Source of the DNA: Cliona cf. orientalis
Lineage: Eukaryota > Porifera > Demospongiae > Clionaida > Clionaidae
Length of the DNA: 64,000 nt
Assembly (NCBI GenBank): GCA_963930775.1
Contig: OZ005690.1
Span: forward strand, 10,628,411-10,692,410
Direction: 5' to 3'
The notes under the pieces were generated by a model. It was not told where the DNA came from. It saw only the letters and a list, made by a program, of their open reading frames with translations, and made no database searches. Positions 21,421 through 32,771 of this stretch are shown here, one piece after another. Numbering within the stretch: the stretch's first letter is position 1; every line of letters starts with the position of its first letter. A program made the translations under genes and the position numbers.

Positions 21421-21830
21421 CTACTATAACTACATATATAATGTTTTTGCTGCATGCAATACTGAGACCACAATGTCATGATAATTATAAATCTAGCTAC
21501 CATGGGAATTTTCTTTGTGTATGCCATGTATCTACAGATTATTCATGTGGGTAGCTTTCGCTATCTTCAATGTTTATATGTAAAGATTTCAGACATCTGC
21601 CGAGTGTATTTTTAACCCCTTATTATGTGCCTAGAATGATATTATTTATAACTGTTGCATCATACCTGGTATGTACACGTATGTTACCAGATGATAATAT
21701 TATACTATTATAGCAGTTAGATGTCGAAACGTTTGCATGTGCGTGCAGGGTTCATGCATGTATAGCTACCTATAAAATGTAGCTATTATACTGTTATATA
21801 ACTGGATCAGTGCAAATTGAATAGCTACCA
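21421..21830. other. Intergenic upstream of the A-like pseudogene
   Basis: AT-rich; no coding sequence or recognisable element. Presumed former promoter of the copy at 21831. Confidence 0.4.
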
Positions 21831-24063
21831 ATGATTCAGATGCTATTGACACTACTGTGCAGTGCTGCGGTGGCAATATCACCACGTTGCTTTGCCCTAT
21901 AGCTATCAGAAAGAAATTTCTCCAGTCAATTGCAGATCAGCAATTCTTCAATGAGTCATTTCTCTAATTGTCAAACAGTGAAAGAATGCCCAACTTGGTT
22001 TTTATTCAATTCCACTACTTGTAGCCAGAGGAGGTTGGACATTGTCCTATACATAATGAAGGAATTTTTGGAATTAGGGAATGAAATTTCGCTAGTAAGT
22101 CTATGTTGACAAATAATGTCAGAGCCCAACTGAAGCCCCGTGAGAAAATCAACCATGGAGTACTTATGAGCTGTTTTATGTACAATGGAATGCAATCAAG
22201 CGACAAAAGTATAGTGAAAATATGTACTCCACTATATAGGTCACACTGTTTTGATGATCTTAACAGGCTAAGATGTAATATTTCATCAGTATGGAGTCAC
22301 TGATAAAGTATTACTCCTCAATTCAAAGATTTTTGTCTTTATGTATTGGACTATGCATGTCCAACCTCCTCTGACTTGTAGCTGTCAGTGTTTGCCTTAC
22401 GATTTACTAAATTTGATTTGTGATGGGAACAGACTGAGTGCTAGCGCTTATATAATATATAAAAATTGGATTTATTGTGACGTATAATTGCGACGAGAAA
22501 GGCCCATTAATTTCTATCAGTCATTGGCTGCATTACCAATACTTGACTGGCCACATGTACAACCTAACGAAACCCGGATATATTCTCCTACCATCAAATA
22601 TCACTGCTCTTAATGATTACATGTGTGCACCCTTGCATAGGAGTGGGTTCTTATGCAGAAAGTGTAAGGACAGTTTTGGACCATCAATAGCTGTGATGGG
22701 ACACACTAACTTAAAGCAGTGTTACAAATGTAGAGAAGCATGGATTGGAGTTGTTCTTTACCTATTTTTGGAGTTTGTTCCGATTACAGTGCTCTTCACT
22801 ATCTTTTTGGTCTTTCGTATCAGTGTGACATCAGCTCCAATGACTTGCTTTGTTATGTATACAGTCAGATTATTACTATAGCATGCTATATTTCTTGGCC
22901 AGATGGTATAGGCGATGCTATATTCACAGAAACTGGAACACTTAGAACTGTTAACAAAATCTCTCTCACACTATATGGATTTCTAAATTCGGAACTTTTC
23001 GTGCACATTAATTGTGCCCCCATTTTGCATTAATGGGCATTTACAGATCATTCATGTAGCACTCCTGGGTTACATCTCGGCTTTCTATCCCATGCTGCTG
23101 GTGATTCTGACTTGGTTTTGTATTGATCTTCATGATCGCAATTGCCAAATTATTGTGTACGCATGGAAGCCATTTCACCTGTGCTTTGTATGGCTTAGGC
23201 GCAGCTGGGACATAAAGAATGATATCACAGATACATTTGCTTCTCTCTTTCTTCTGTCTTTCAGCAAAATTCTCTACCAGGCAAATCTCCTACTTAGCAC
23301 TGATTTGATATTCTATCGATCTTTGACCCAATATCAGACGTGGCCACAATATGTGCTAGGTAGGGACCCAAACATAAAAATGGGATCTGTGATATTTTAC
23401 ACCATCTATGGTGCTGTGGGACTGATATCAATCATATTCAGCTTTCTGCCAGTTATAATTCTCTCTCTTTATCCTTTTAGAGTTTTTAGACGATTGCTAT
23501 CAAAGCTTAGATTAGACTGCATTGGACTTAGCATATTTGTTGAAAAATTTCACTACTGCTACAGAGATGGTCTTGATCATGGAAAAGACATGCGGATATT
23601 TTCAGGGTTTTATTTTTTAGTAAGAATCTTGATAGTCTCGATACCCCAGTTGCTTTTCTCAACCCTTGGTTTGGAGATATGGCTCGTACGAGGTACTACC
23701 TTTGTATTTGCTGCCCTACTGATCGCTCTGTGCAGGCCCTATAAAAGAACCTACATGAATGTATCTGATACACTTTTGCTTTCTCATCTTGCACTGCTGT
23801 GTCACATCGTGTCTTCAAATACGAAGGGTGCAAGTGTACGGGTATTGCTGCAAATTGTCATACTCACGCCATTCGCAATATTTCTTTGATATCTCATAAT
23901 TAGAGTTTTGTCTCAACTGTGCACAGCACGATTTCAGTGGTGTTTCTTTCATCTAAAAGCTTGTCTAAAGAGCAACGTGGGTGCTTGTACTAAACAAGAA
24001 GGATTGAACCAACCTGTTGCCAACTATGGAGCCATGGATGAACACATACAGAATCTTATGTGA
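21831..24063 (+). pseudogene. A-like Cys-rich multi-pass membrane protein, broken and transposon-interrupted
   Basis: Starts with a good signal peptide (ATG at 21831, MIQMLLTLLCSAAVAIS). A frameshift follows, and the ectodomain resumes as ECPTWFLFNSTTCS up to 22025. The 348-bp element at 22026-22373 plus a 9-bp repeat interrupts it, and CQCLPYDLLNLICDGN follows directly. Further lesions: a frameshift near 22475, a 2-bp insertion near 22860 (after CFVMY), a 1-bp shift near 23010, and an in-frame TGA at 23887-23889. After that TGA the frame stays open to 24063, encoding a tail with FQWCFF, ACLKSN and a NYGAM motif comparable to the A-type YGT tail. The CYRDGLDHGKDMRIFSG loop and RPYKRTYMN are kept. 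It is more diverged than the other A copies. Confidence 0.85.
22026..22373. mobile_element. CAGAGGAGG-type inverted-repeat element inside a gene, 9-bp target duplication
   Basis: Starts CAGAGGAGGTTGGACA, ends TGTCCAACCTCCTCTG. The terminal inverted repeats extend imperfectly for about 50-60 bp (both contain CATACATAA-like sequence). Flanked by ACTTGTAGC at 22017-22025 and 22374-22382. It is an opposite-orientation relative of 11929-12265. Removing it restores continuous ectodomain coding sequence, so the insertion into a former gene is unambiguous. Confidence 0.9.
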
Positions 24064-25859
24064 AATAATACTAAACTCGTAGCAATTTAGCTCCATTAGT
24101 AGTGATTTATAGTACTTATTAGATCTCATTCTTATAACAGCTACCTTCTAATAGGTATACATGTGACTTTCATCGTGTTATTATCCTTGACCTATTCTGG
24201 AGAAGCAGCTACCCACTCCTTTCTGCATGTAGCACCATGGGTATATTGCATCAGTCACTTAGCAGTTATTGCAACCCACAATGCACTGCCTTATCTGTAA
24301 ATACTATAATAATGGCTCTATAGTATGTACATTTCCCACGCATTTCGATCTATAGATGTATATACATCATGATCACAAAAGCTTGACGATAACATTATAC
24401 TCTGACCAGCTTTGCATGCATTTTGGTGGTGCAATATATATATCCAGTGATGTGGAAGGGAGTATCTCCATGGTATTAATTTTGTGGTTTAATTATCAAG
24501 ACTGAATAATATTACCATCATTATATAAGATTTTAGTTGTGTGTCCGTTACGGAAGGTCAGCGGAAGTGTTTTGACCCCGCGACACAAGAGGCTATATCT
24601 CTGGCCCTTGACTATTAGAAGCTACAACCAAGCGATCTCTGTGAGTGTCAGCCTTGGCACTAGCTACAGGCACTAAAGCTAGCTTCTTGGACGGACTGTA
24701 CAAAACCAAGCAACAAATGGGGACTTACATTCAGTGGCCTGCAGTTAAGCAAGCAGCTCGATTCATGAGAAGACATATTCCAAGTGGACATCACGGAGGT
24801 AGTAGATTCTGATTTAGACTTCTTGCATTCTCAAATCTTTCGAGGGGATCTACAAGCAAGCTAACGACTTCTTGGACAGTTGATTGATTTAGCCATGTGC
24901 TCAAACAGGATGCCATAAATGCGCATGCTCAATAGAACGTTCCAGAACACAGGTAAAGGGCGGTCTCAGCCGCTTTGCTGATAATTACCGGTATATGCAG
25001 TTGCAATAATTAAACTAGCACTCTGGCCTGTGGCCTTGCACCTGGCCTCATCACAGGCGTGTAGTTGTACTTAATATCCCCTACTTTTGTGGGGTCCTAA
25101 ATGCCAAAATGCATCAATCACGTGCAGCAGGGGGCGAGCGAAGCGAGCCCCCCTGCTTGTAATTGTATAATGTTATAGGAAAACGATGGTATTCTAGTTA
25201 TAGGACACATATAGTATTATATGTAGCTATGGTACATTCTTGTTATGGGCATATATATAATTATTTTACGTTAAATCCTGGGTAGAATCCCTGTTTCACA
25301 CTTGACTTCATATTTGCAAAAATAGGTATTATTACAATACAGTTACATGAAGTCAGACTTAATCTCATATTTCAAATTAATGTGTACATTATCATAATAA
25401 TATTCTAGCTATAGTTACACGAATGCCAATCTTGTATGACTTTTTTAATTCTCAACATATGTGTTGGTACTAAATTATATTATAAAGCCTTCTTAGACTG
25501 TAGCTAATAATAATATTATTATTATAGTGTGTATATCCTCAGGACGATAAAAGAATTAACAATAAATAATAATATTATTGTAGCCTCAGTATAATATTTG
25601 AGTATCAGTGGTGAGTATAATCATTGTTAGTCATAGTTTAGCATGCTTCAGCGATCGTGAATACTGTTTATTGTTTACTGAATACTGTCATGCATGCATG
25701 GTGAGTCCCCACTCAACCATACAAGTAAAGTAATAAAAGTAATTGCTCTGTTCAGAATGTTTAGTAAATTACCCAATTGTTCCATAATTCCTGGGTAGTA
25801 TAGCTACCCAATGTCTGTTAGTTACCCAGGATACACATGGCATTACCACAGGAAGTTCA
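24064..25859. other. Intergenic upstream of second B gene
   Basis: The right part (25175-25620) is duplicated at 42895-43310 plus 44385 onward. An inserted block (24528-25172) and several AATAATATTATTATT palindromes occur. No gene supported. Confidence 0.6.
24528..25172. mobile_element. Inserted block of about 640 bp ending in a perfect hairpin
   Basis: The paralogous stretch near 42884-42900 runs from ATTACCATAATTATATAA directly to TAGGAAAACGATGG, whereas here about 640 bp lie between. The right end carries GGGGGCGAGCGAAGCGAGCC followed by CCC, a near-perfect palindrome with 10-bp arms. Interior contains an NRF1-like GCGCATGCTC word and no coding region. Element class unknown. Confidence 0.55.
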
Positions 25860-26043
25860 TTTTAACCTATTCCTATTAGGAAATGTATAATATTATTATT
25901 TATTCTCAGGCTAGTATAATAAGGTTTATATACAGCTGTGATAATCATAAGAGGTTGAACGTTTGACTGTAGCTTAAGTTTAACAGTCACAGCAAGTAAC
26001 TTGCAAGAAATAGCTATTCGATATATTATTGTGGATAAAGAAA
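25860..26043 (+). promoter_or_regulatory. Conserved subfamily B promoter region
   Basis: Same order of blocks as before 18478: AGGCTAGTATAATAAGG, ACAGCTGTGATAATCATAAG, GGTTGAACGTTTGACTGTAG, AAGTAACTTGCAAGAAATAG, with the CACAGGAAGTTC word at 25849-25858. The TATA-like word is changed to TATAATAAGG. Confidence 0.5.
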
Positions 26044-27891
26044 ATGCTTAAAACAATTATCACTTTATCAGTCCTGACCATCACAACTGTGATTCCGTGT
26101 GCTGAGCCAATGAATACTTCCAATACTACAACTATCATGATCATCCCTACTACTATGTCATTCATCCAAGATATTCAGTGTCCATTGTTGTTCTACTATG
26201 ACAGTGAAAAAAATCGATGTGAATGCCTAAGTAGCACATTCAGCATCTTGGAAGGTATAGTGTTGTGTGCTGATGACAATAGAGGTCAGCTCGGCTTCAA
26301 TTACTGTATGACATATGACGAGGAGACTAACACAGTATCTGCCAGTTTGTGTGCATACTTTTTACTAGGTGGTCACAATGTATCTGAACCAGGCTTTATA
26401 AGTCTTCCTGAAAATGTCTCCGAGCTCAACGACTACATGTGTGGACCAATGAATCGAAAGAGCTTAGTATGCAGTGAGTGCATTGATGGATATGGACCTT
26501 CTGTCACTTCGCCAAAATTCAGATGTTCTGACTGTTCAAATGCTTGGTACGGTGTGCTGCTCTATCTGCTACTAGAGCTAGTACCAGTTACTGTGTTTTA
26601 CCTCATTGTACTCATCTTCCAAATCAATCTGACTTCAGCCCCAATGCCAAGTTTTATCTGCTACAGTAATATTATTCTAATTGCTCTCAATTTCAATGCA
26701 GTCAATCAAGACGAATCACAAGAATTTAAGACAATACTTGCTCTTTCTTACGGAATTTGGACTTTGGACTTCTTTCGTTTTGTCGTTCCTCCATTCTGTG
26801 TCTCACCTAACTTGAAGATTGTCCATGTATTCTATCTACAAAATATCTCAACTATTTTTCCTTTTATTCTGATTGCAATTACCTGGCTGTGCATCAAGCT
26901 ACATTCTCGAGATTACAGGATTGTAACTTGGCCATGGCTACTACTAAACAGGGGGATCTTCAAACACATTAACATGAAATGGAATTCAGGTAGGAGCATT
27001 ATAGACGCCTTTGCTACTTTCTTTCTCCTTGCATTTTCCAAAGTAACACTGATGCTACTTTTACCATTTCATCGTCAAAGATTGCAAAATTTAAACTATA
27101 CCGATCTTTCACCAAGTATTAAAGTACATTCATTCATAGATCCAAGTGTTGATTTCATAAGCAAAGAACATTTACCATACGCTACCATCTCTGTAGTGGT
27201 CTTTCTGTTGACTGTTCTTTCACCTGTTGTACTTCTTGCCCTCTATCCATTTCAGCGCTTTAGATCTCTGCTTTTTAAGTTCCTTCCAAAGCGGTTAGTA
27301 TGCCCTTTAAATATTTTTGTAGAGAAATTCTACAGTTGCTACCGCGATGGACTCGGTGGTGGGAGGGACATGAGGGGCTTAGCTTCACTGTACTTTTGCA
27401 TCATTCTTTTTGGTTTCTTTCTGTGGTCAGTAGAACCGAACTTGTTCCTCAATGCTATATTCTTTGGCGGATGCAGTCTCTTTATTGCAAACATTCATCC
27501 ATATAAGAAAAAATACATGTCCATAATTGATTCACTAATCCTAGCCAATATGGCACTGCTATCTGCTGCCTTAGATAGAAATGTATATGCTTCACGTTTC
27601 CTTCTAATCATTATTGGAGTATCAGCTCTGCTCCCAGCAATTGGATTGCTCAGTTTTATCGTGTATAAGCTATTCAAAAAGCCACTCAAAAGAGCGTTTG
27701 TCAAGATAAAAGAAAAGTTGCCCCAAGTTAAATTACGGTGGTGTTGCAGTGGACGTAAGGATGATGGAGTGAGAGATGATCAAGAGGAGCAAGGAAATCC
27801 TGTTAATGGCCATGATGACGATATTCAGCTTCCTGATCGAATTGTGCACCCTGAAGCATACACACTGGAAGAGGATCAAACACTAGCCTAG
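26044..27891 (+). CDS. Subfamily B Cys-rich multi-pass membrane protein, intact
   Basis: A 615-residue single-exon gene. The ATG at 26044 is chosen because it matches the start in 18478; the five codons before it begin with TTG. Ectodomain, LTSAPMPSFICYSN, FYSCYRDGLGGGRDMRGLAS, HPYKKKYMSIIDSLILANMA and the tail LPDRIVHPEAYTLEEDQTLA are all present. Differences from the 18478 product are scattered and concentrated in the loop after the second membrane segment (NAVNQDESQEFK) and in the ectodomain. It is tail to tail with the B' pseudogene at 28297-30076. Confidence 0.9.
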   Translation: MLKTIITLSVLTITTVIPCAEPMNTSNTTTIMIIPTTMSFIQDIQCPLLFYYDSEKNRCECLSSTFSILEGIVLCADDNRGQLGFNYCMTYDEETNTVSASLCAYFLLGGHNVSEPGFISLPENVSELNDYMCGPMNRKSLVCSECIDGYGPSVTSPKFRCSDCSNAWYGVLLYLLLELVPVTVFYLIVLIFQINLTSAPMPSFICYSNIILIALNFNAVNQDESQEFKTILALSYGIWTLDFFRFVVPPFCVSPNLKIVHVFYLQNISTIFPFILIAITWLCIKLHSRDYRIVTWPWLLLNRGIFKHINMKWNSGRSIIDAFATFFLLAFSKVTLMLLLPFHRQRLQNLNYTDLSPSIKVHSFIDPSVDFISKEHLPYATISVVVFLLTVLSPVVLLALYPFQRFRSLLFKFLPKRLVCPLNIFVEKFYSCYRDGLGGGRDMRGLASLYFCIILFGFFLWSVEPNLFLNAIFFGGCSLFIANIHPYKKKYMSIIDSLILANMALLSAALDRNVYASRFLLIIIGVSALLPAIGLLSFIVYKLFKKPLKRAFVKIKEKLPQVKLRWCCSGRKDDGVRDDQEEQGNPVNGHDDDIQLPDRIVHPEAYTLEEDQTLA

Positions 27892-28296
27892 AATGATACT
27901 TTACCAGAATTCTTTTAAATGAATGTAGCTATAGCCTTCACTGACAGCATAGATTATTATGTGCATAGTGATTATATAATACTTTTTTATCTAGCCAAGT
28001 ATGTATGAAGCTACAATAAAGGTCATCGAATCTATTAGTGCTTACTATATGGGATTACACTCACTTGCAGCACTCGATTAACAAACAATTGTGTCAGGTT
28101 ATGTAACAGTACACATGTACAAAAAAGGTCACAATTCTATTACACATAAAATTACATAAAGGAAATACTTACAAAAAGGGAAAGAATGGAATTCATCATT
28201 ATGTTAAAGCCGTGCATGTATGAGGTAAATATTACGTCAGTGAAATAATACTACAATATCATAGAAGAGATATTTATACCCTAATGTACATTTTGC
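27892..28296. other. Spacer between convergent B and B' genes
   Basis: Recurs between B and B' in the other cassettes: AATGTAGCTATAGCC, TAAAGGTCATCGAATCTAT, AAAAAAGGTCACAATTCTAT and GAAAGAATGGAATTCATCAT. No coding sequence; it must contain both 3' ends. Confidence 0.6.
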
Positions 28297-30076
28297 TTAT
28301 CTGTATGTGTATAATTGAGGCCGTACAATACGATCAGGCAGCTGGTCATTAATTTCATTATGATAGGCATTTCCCTGTTCCACATTTCCAGCTTGAGCTC
28401 CACCATCTCTTCGCCTATTGATGCAAACTGGCAGAATCTTCGATTTAAGTCGTGGTAACTTCTGCTTTAATAAGAGAATTGCTTTTTTCAGAGGCTTTTC
28501 AAATATCACTCGATAGACGATGTAGCTGAATAATCCCAGTGCAGGGATTATGGCAGATATCACTGAAATGTATCTAAAGAATGGTAAAGCATGAATGTTT
28601 TTGTCTAATGCAGTACTTAGAAACGCTATGTTGGCTAAAATGAAGGTATCAATCACTGACATGTATTTCTTCTTGTATGGTTGAACGATCGCAATAAAGA
28701 TGCTGCATCCACCGAAAAGTGTGCCAACCAGAAAAAACTGAGTCGACTCGATCGACCACAGGCTATAGCTAAGAAGGATAATGAAAAAATAGAAAGAAGC
28801 CAAGCTTCTCATGTCCCTTCCACCTTTGAGGCCGTCCCGGTAGCATCTGTAAAATTTATCAGCAAAAATATTCAAAGGGCCTATGTACCGCACTGGAAGA
28901 CACTTAAGCAGAAGAGCTCTGAAGTGCTGAATTGGGTAGAGAGCAAGAAACAATATGGGTGGCAAAATAGCAAAAAGAAAGATAAAGGTTGAGATAACGA
29001 CGAAAGGTAAGTTTTCTACACTTATGAAGCTGATGCTAGGATTTGATATGGAGTGAATAGCGACACATACATCATCGGTTGGGGGCAGTCCGTTGGTGTT
29101 GACCACTGAAAGGTGGTGTACTCTTATTGGATATATTGGTAATAGCAGCACCAGAGTTACCTTGGAAAAAGCAAGGAGAAAGAAAGTAGCAAAGGTATCT
29201 ATTACAGTCCTTCCCGAAGTCCATGTGATATTGAAGCGCTTGAAGATCACTCTCTCAAGCAATTTCCATGGCTGTGTTACTATCTTGAAGTTTCGTGAAT
29301 GCATGTACAACCAGGTAATTCCAATCAGTACGAATGGGAAAATGGCAGAGACAGTCTGCAGATAGACAACGTGAATAATCTTCAAATTTGGTGCAACACA
29401 AAATGGAGGGACGATGAAACGGAAGAAATCCAAAATCCAAATACTGTAAGAAATTGCAAGAATTTTCTGTTCAATTTGAAACTCGTTCAACTTTATAGCG
29501 TTGAGGCGGATAGAAAGAAGAATGGAGTTACTATAGAGGATGAAACTGATCATTGGAGCTGAGGTCAAGTTGATTTGGAAGAGGAGTAAAAGAAGGTAAA
29601 AGACTGTAACTGGTAGCTACTAGCTCTAGCAGCAGATAGAGAGGCACACCGTACCAAGCATTTGAACAGTCAGAACATCTGAATTTTGTTGAAGTGACAG
29701 AAGGTCCATATCCATCAATACACTCGCTGCATACTAAGCCCTTTCGATTCATTGGTCCACACATGAAGTTGTTGAGCTCGGAGATGTTGTCTGGAAGACT
29801 GATGTAGCCTGGTTTGCTGATGTTGTAATTACTGAGATCAAAGTATGGACAGAAACCGATAGATATGGTAGATTCATTATCGTATGTCATACATAAGTTG
29901 TAGGCGAGTTCAGCTCTCTCATTAACACATACTATTGAGTTATCAGCACATTGCTTAATTCTCGTGGCATTTTCTTGAATTGGTGCTGAAGCTTGACACA
30001 AGCTGTTGATCGACTGTGCGCAACAAATTTTTGTGATTATCATCAGGATTGACCAAGTAGTGATTGTTTTCAACAT
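28297..30076 (-). pseudogene. Subfamily B' membrane protein, broken by one 4-bp insertion
   Basis: The N-terminal part (30076 to about 29620) has a signal peptide (MLKTITTWSILMIITKICCAQ), short Cys-rich ectodomain, CSECIDGYGPSV and CSDCSNAWYG. In the first membrane segment, after LLLELV, four extra bases (GCTA on minus, near 29615) shift the frame. The rest (from 29568 to 28297) is open: TSAPMISFILYSN, CYRDGLKGGRDMRSLAS, QPYKKKYMSVID, and the tail LPDRIVRPQLYTYR. No other lesion is seen, so inactivation is recent or the site is a sequence error. Confidence 0.8.
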
Positions 30077-31309
30077 TTTTCTAGGCTTGCGATAGTAGAT
30101 ATATATTGTACAACTATGATAATTGATGACTCTTAATTATAATAATTATTATTATTTATATAGCTAACAGTCTCAGAAGTCACTTATTAATAACTCATAG
30201 GATGTGGTATACGTGAGAGAACTGCATGATTTCAGATTCCAGTTTACCCATAGGTCCTTTCCCAACCTGCATGTCTACGCATTAAGCCATAGATAGTACC
30301 ATATTAGAATGCAATGCATAGTGTCATAGAAAGCATACCTATACCATAGTGTCATAGATAGTATAGCTACCATATTGGGATGAAAATAGTGTGAATACGT
30401 GCATTGGGGAAATGACATCTATTGTCATAGATAGTATAGCTAGCTACCATATTGGGGTGAAAATAGTGTGAATACGTGCATTGGGGAAATGACATCTATT
30501 AAACTCATACATCATCTAGATCTATATTATAGCCATTAAATTGGTTGATGATGAACCACGTGCACTGTCCTTTCCATGCTATGCGTACCATACTGTAGTC
30601 ACCTATTGAGGGACAATGAAATTCAATGCATGATATTGCCTATGATTGCATGACATGCATTGGGGTGCACTCGAGTATAGCTACATTATACTGGTATTAT
30701 TATAACAATAGCTATTATTATTATGGTATAGGCCACAACCAAGTACTATATACAAAGGTATGCACAGCTGACTCCTGATGCTGCCATTATTGTTATAAGG
30801 AAATACTGATGACGCCGCACTCAGTATACACTCCGTCAAAAATTAATAGGGATTTCCCTCGAATAATTCAATGAGATAAAGGTACTCTTAGTCTGGTCTT
30901 ATTAGTGCTAGTATGTGATTAATGATGCAATGTGTGACTAGCCACTTATTAATAATAATGGTATTAATGGTAAAGATCGTCAGTCCTAAATGTGACATAG
31001 ATCAGAGTGTGTACCACCACCCTTAGGTTGGTAAGGAAATTCTACAACTATGAGACTACAGAATGTTGTGACAGACTCGATAGTTATGACAGTCAGACAA
31101 TACATAAATACTAGGACCTCGTAACAAATTAAATTTTCAATATTCCCCATACTACTACCGCCTTGCTTAATCTGATAAAGGAATAGCTTAAAGTCAACTC
31201 CCAGTTTTTCAATGAAGGTAGCGGAGGATGAGATAAAAATAATTATTATGAAATCCTGTTTAAATGTAAACAATAATTTATTTATAGATGTTTTACTATA
31301 GGTAAAACA
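30077..31309. repeat. B' upstream flank, repeated in four cassettes
   Basis: Matches 36148-37321, 49801-52620 (with insertions) and 58756-59450. Recurrent words include GAGAGAACTGCATGATTTCA, GCACAGCTGACTCCTGATGC and TTAGTGCTAGTATGTG. Immediately upstream of the B' start is GCTATATAAA (minus strand, around 30160), a TATA-like word kept in the other copies. Confidence 0.7.
30351..30499. repeat. Tandem duplication of about 74 bp
   Basis: GTCATAGATAGTATAGCT through GGGGAAATGACATCTATT occurs twice in a row (from 30351 and from 30424) with few differences. Only one copy is present in the other cassettes. Confidence 0.8.
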
Positions 31310-31480
31310 ATGTTAACCCTGGAGCGGCCAGCCAACATAGAAGCGGTGATAGGGCAGGACGCATGCACAGTTTGCGGAGCATACTGGTAGCACGTGATCA
31401 AGCTGCCACGCTGGATTGTTGGCTGCCTGAATTGCCTATACAGAAGCAGCATTGGATTTCCAACTTCCCCACCCTGATAC
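31310..31480. repeat. Dispersed repeat shared with 42672-42858
   Basis: GGTAAAACAATGTTAACCC through GGATTTCCAACTTCCCC matches 42672-42858 with few differences. At 42.7 kb it directly follows the satellite array. Confidence 0.75.
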
Positions 31481-31689
31481 CCTCTCTTTAATTATTTGCC
31501 AGACTTGTAAAAGTATACAGAACTAGGTAGCTACTGTACATTTTCCACCAATAAGGTGGGACGGTGATAGGGCTGATTGGGGTATTCCTCATCATCACAG
31601 GAGTATTGAAAATGGCAATAATTACTGTACCAGCAATTTGGAAATGGGTAAACCCCCTGCAACAGAGAATGTACTGGCATATATCTCCC

Positions 31690-31792
31690 TAGCAGCAGCG
31701 GCACATGCAGCAGCACATGCATGCAGCATGCCGTACATGCAGTGGCACATGCACAAGCAGCACATGCAGCAGCACATGCAGCAGCACAGAAT
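31690..31792. repeat. Imperfect tandem CAGCAGCACATG repeats
   Basis: About eight imperfect units of CAGCAGCACATG, with GCATGCAGCATG variants. Not part of a supported gene. Confidence 0.75.
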
Positions 31793-32030
31793 TATGGCAG
31801 TGTGTGGGAGGGCATAATCCTCCCACAGCAGCGAAGCCCAGCCCTATCACCATTAATTTTACCAAAATTAATACAACCAATCGATGTACAGATTGGTGTT
31901 GCATTAGATATTAGTAAACAGGAGCTACTTGTTCCCTATTTCCTGGGTAATGTCTGTTAGTTGCCCAGGATACATATGCCATGACCACAGGAAGTTCATT
32001 TTAACCTATTCCTATTGGGAAATGTATAAT
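31793..32030. other. Upstream part of third B promoter
   Basis: Carries the TTTCCTGGGTAATGTCTGTTAG...CCCAGG and CACAGGAAGTTCATTTTAAC blocks of the B promoter. The downstream block (32630-32771) is separated from it by an inserted element. Confidence 0.5.
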
Positions 32031-32594
32031 TCGGGGCGAGCCTGAGCGAGCCCCGAATACACGAGAAACCGGAAGCGGTGTATATATATATATATATATA
32101 TATTATTTATTTGTACGTGATCTTGCAGGGCAACGACTCAATGCGCATGCTCAGACACCACGTGGTAGACCTTACCGTGAGAGGTAAAGGTCGTCACCAA
32201 TGCAGATCGAAGGTCAAATCCGCGGAATCGTGGCAGTGCAGTGTGGTGGGTTGAGAGGACCTTAGGCGGATACAAATCTGCGTCGTGGAGCGTGCTATTT
32301 GGTAACTTTTGACCTTATTCATCTCGAGTTGTAGCCATGGCAGTCATTCACGGTTGGCACAGTTTCAGTTGTACTGTGGCTATATTTTACAGGTAGAGCT
32401 GTACCTTTCTCTACTGTACTCAAGGATGTCATGAATGATGGCCAAACTGAGAGCCTGGCTACTTCAATTCGATCATTTGGTTGTGCCAAATATATATAGC
32501 CTGCCCAGTTAGTGACTCAAAACCAAGGTATTTTATTGACACTACAAATAAAAACTGTGGAATACAGCTGATCCACGAGCGAAGGCTCGCCCCG
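32031..32594. mobile_element. Inserted element with CGGGGCGAGCCT inverted ends, within a B promoter
   Basis: Left end CGGGGCGAGCCTGAGCGAGC with its own small palindrome; right end GAGCGAAGGCTCGCCCCG, giving an inverted CGGGGCGAGCCT. In the other B copies CCTATTCCTATT(A/G)GGAAATG and the TATA block are close together; here about 565 bp intervene. Includes a (TA)n run at 32081-32103. No coding region supported. Confidence 0.6.
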
Positions 32595-32771
32595 CCTGAT
32601 GATATCATCTTCCTAGTAATTTTTATTCTTAGGCTAGTACCCCCCGGTATATAAGGTTTATATACAGCTGCGATAATCATGAGAGGTTGAACCTTTGATT
32701 GTAGCTTAAGCTTTAACAGTCACAGCAAGTAACTTGCAAGAAATAGCTATTCGATATTGTGGATAAAGAAA

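Noticed and set aside
28681..29562. Plus-strand open frames opposite the B' gene (also at 34789-35637, 48399-49214 and 57737-58245)
   Set aside because: They are antisense shadows that recur because the B' sense strand is conserved; their residues do not look constrained.
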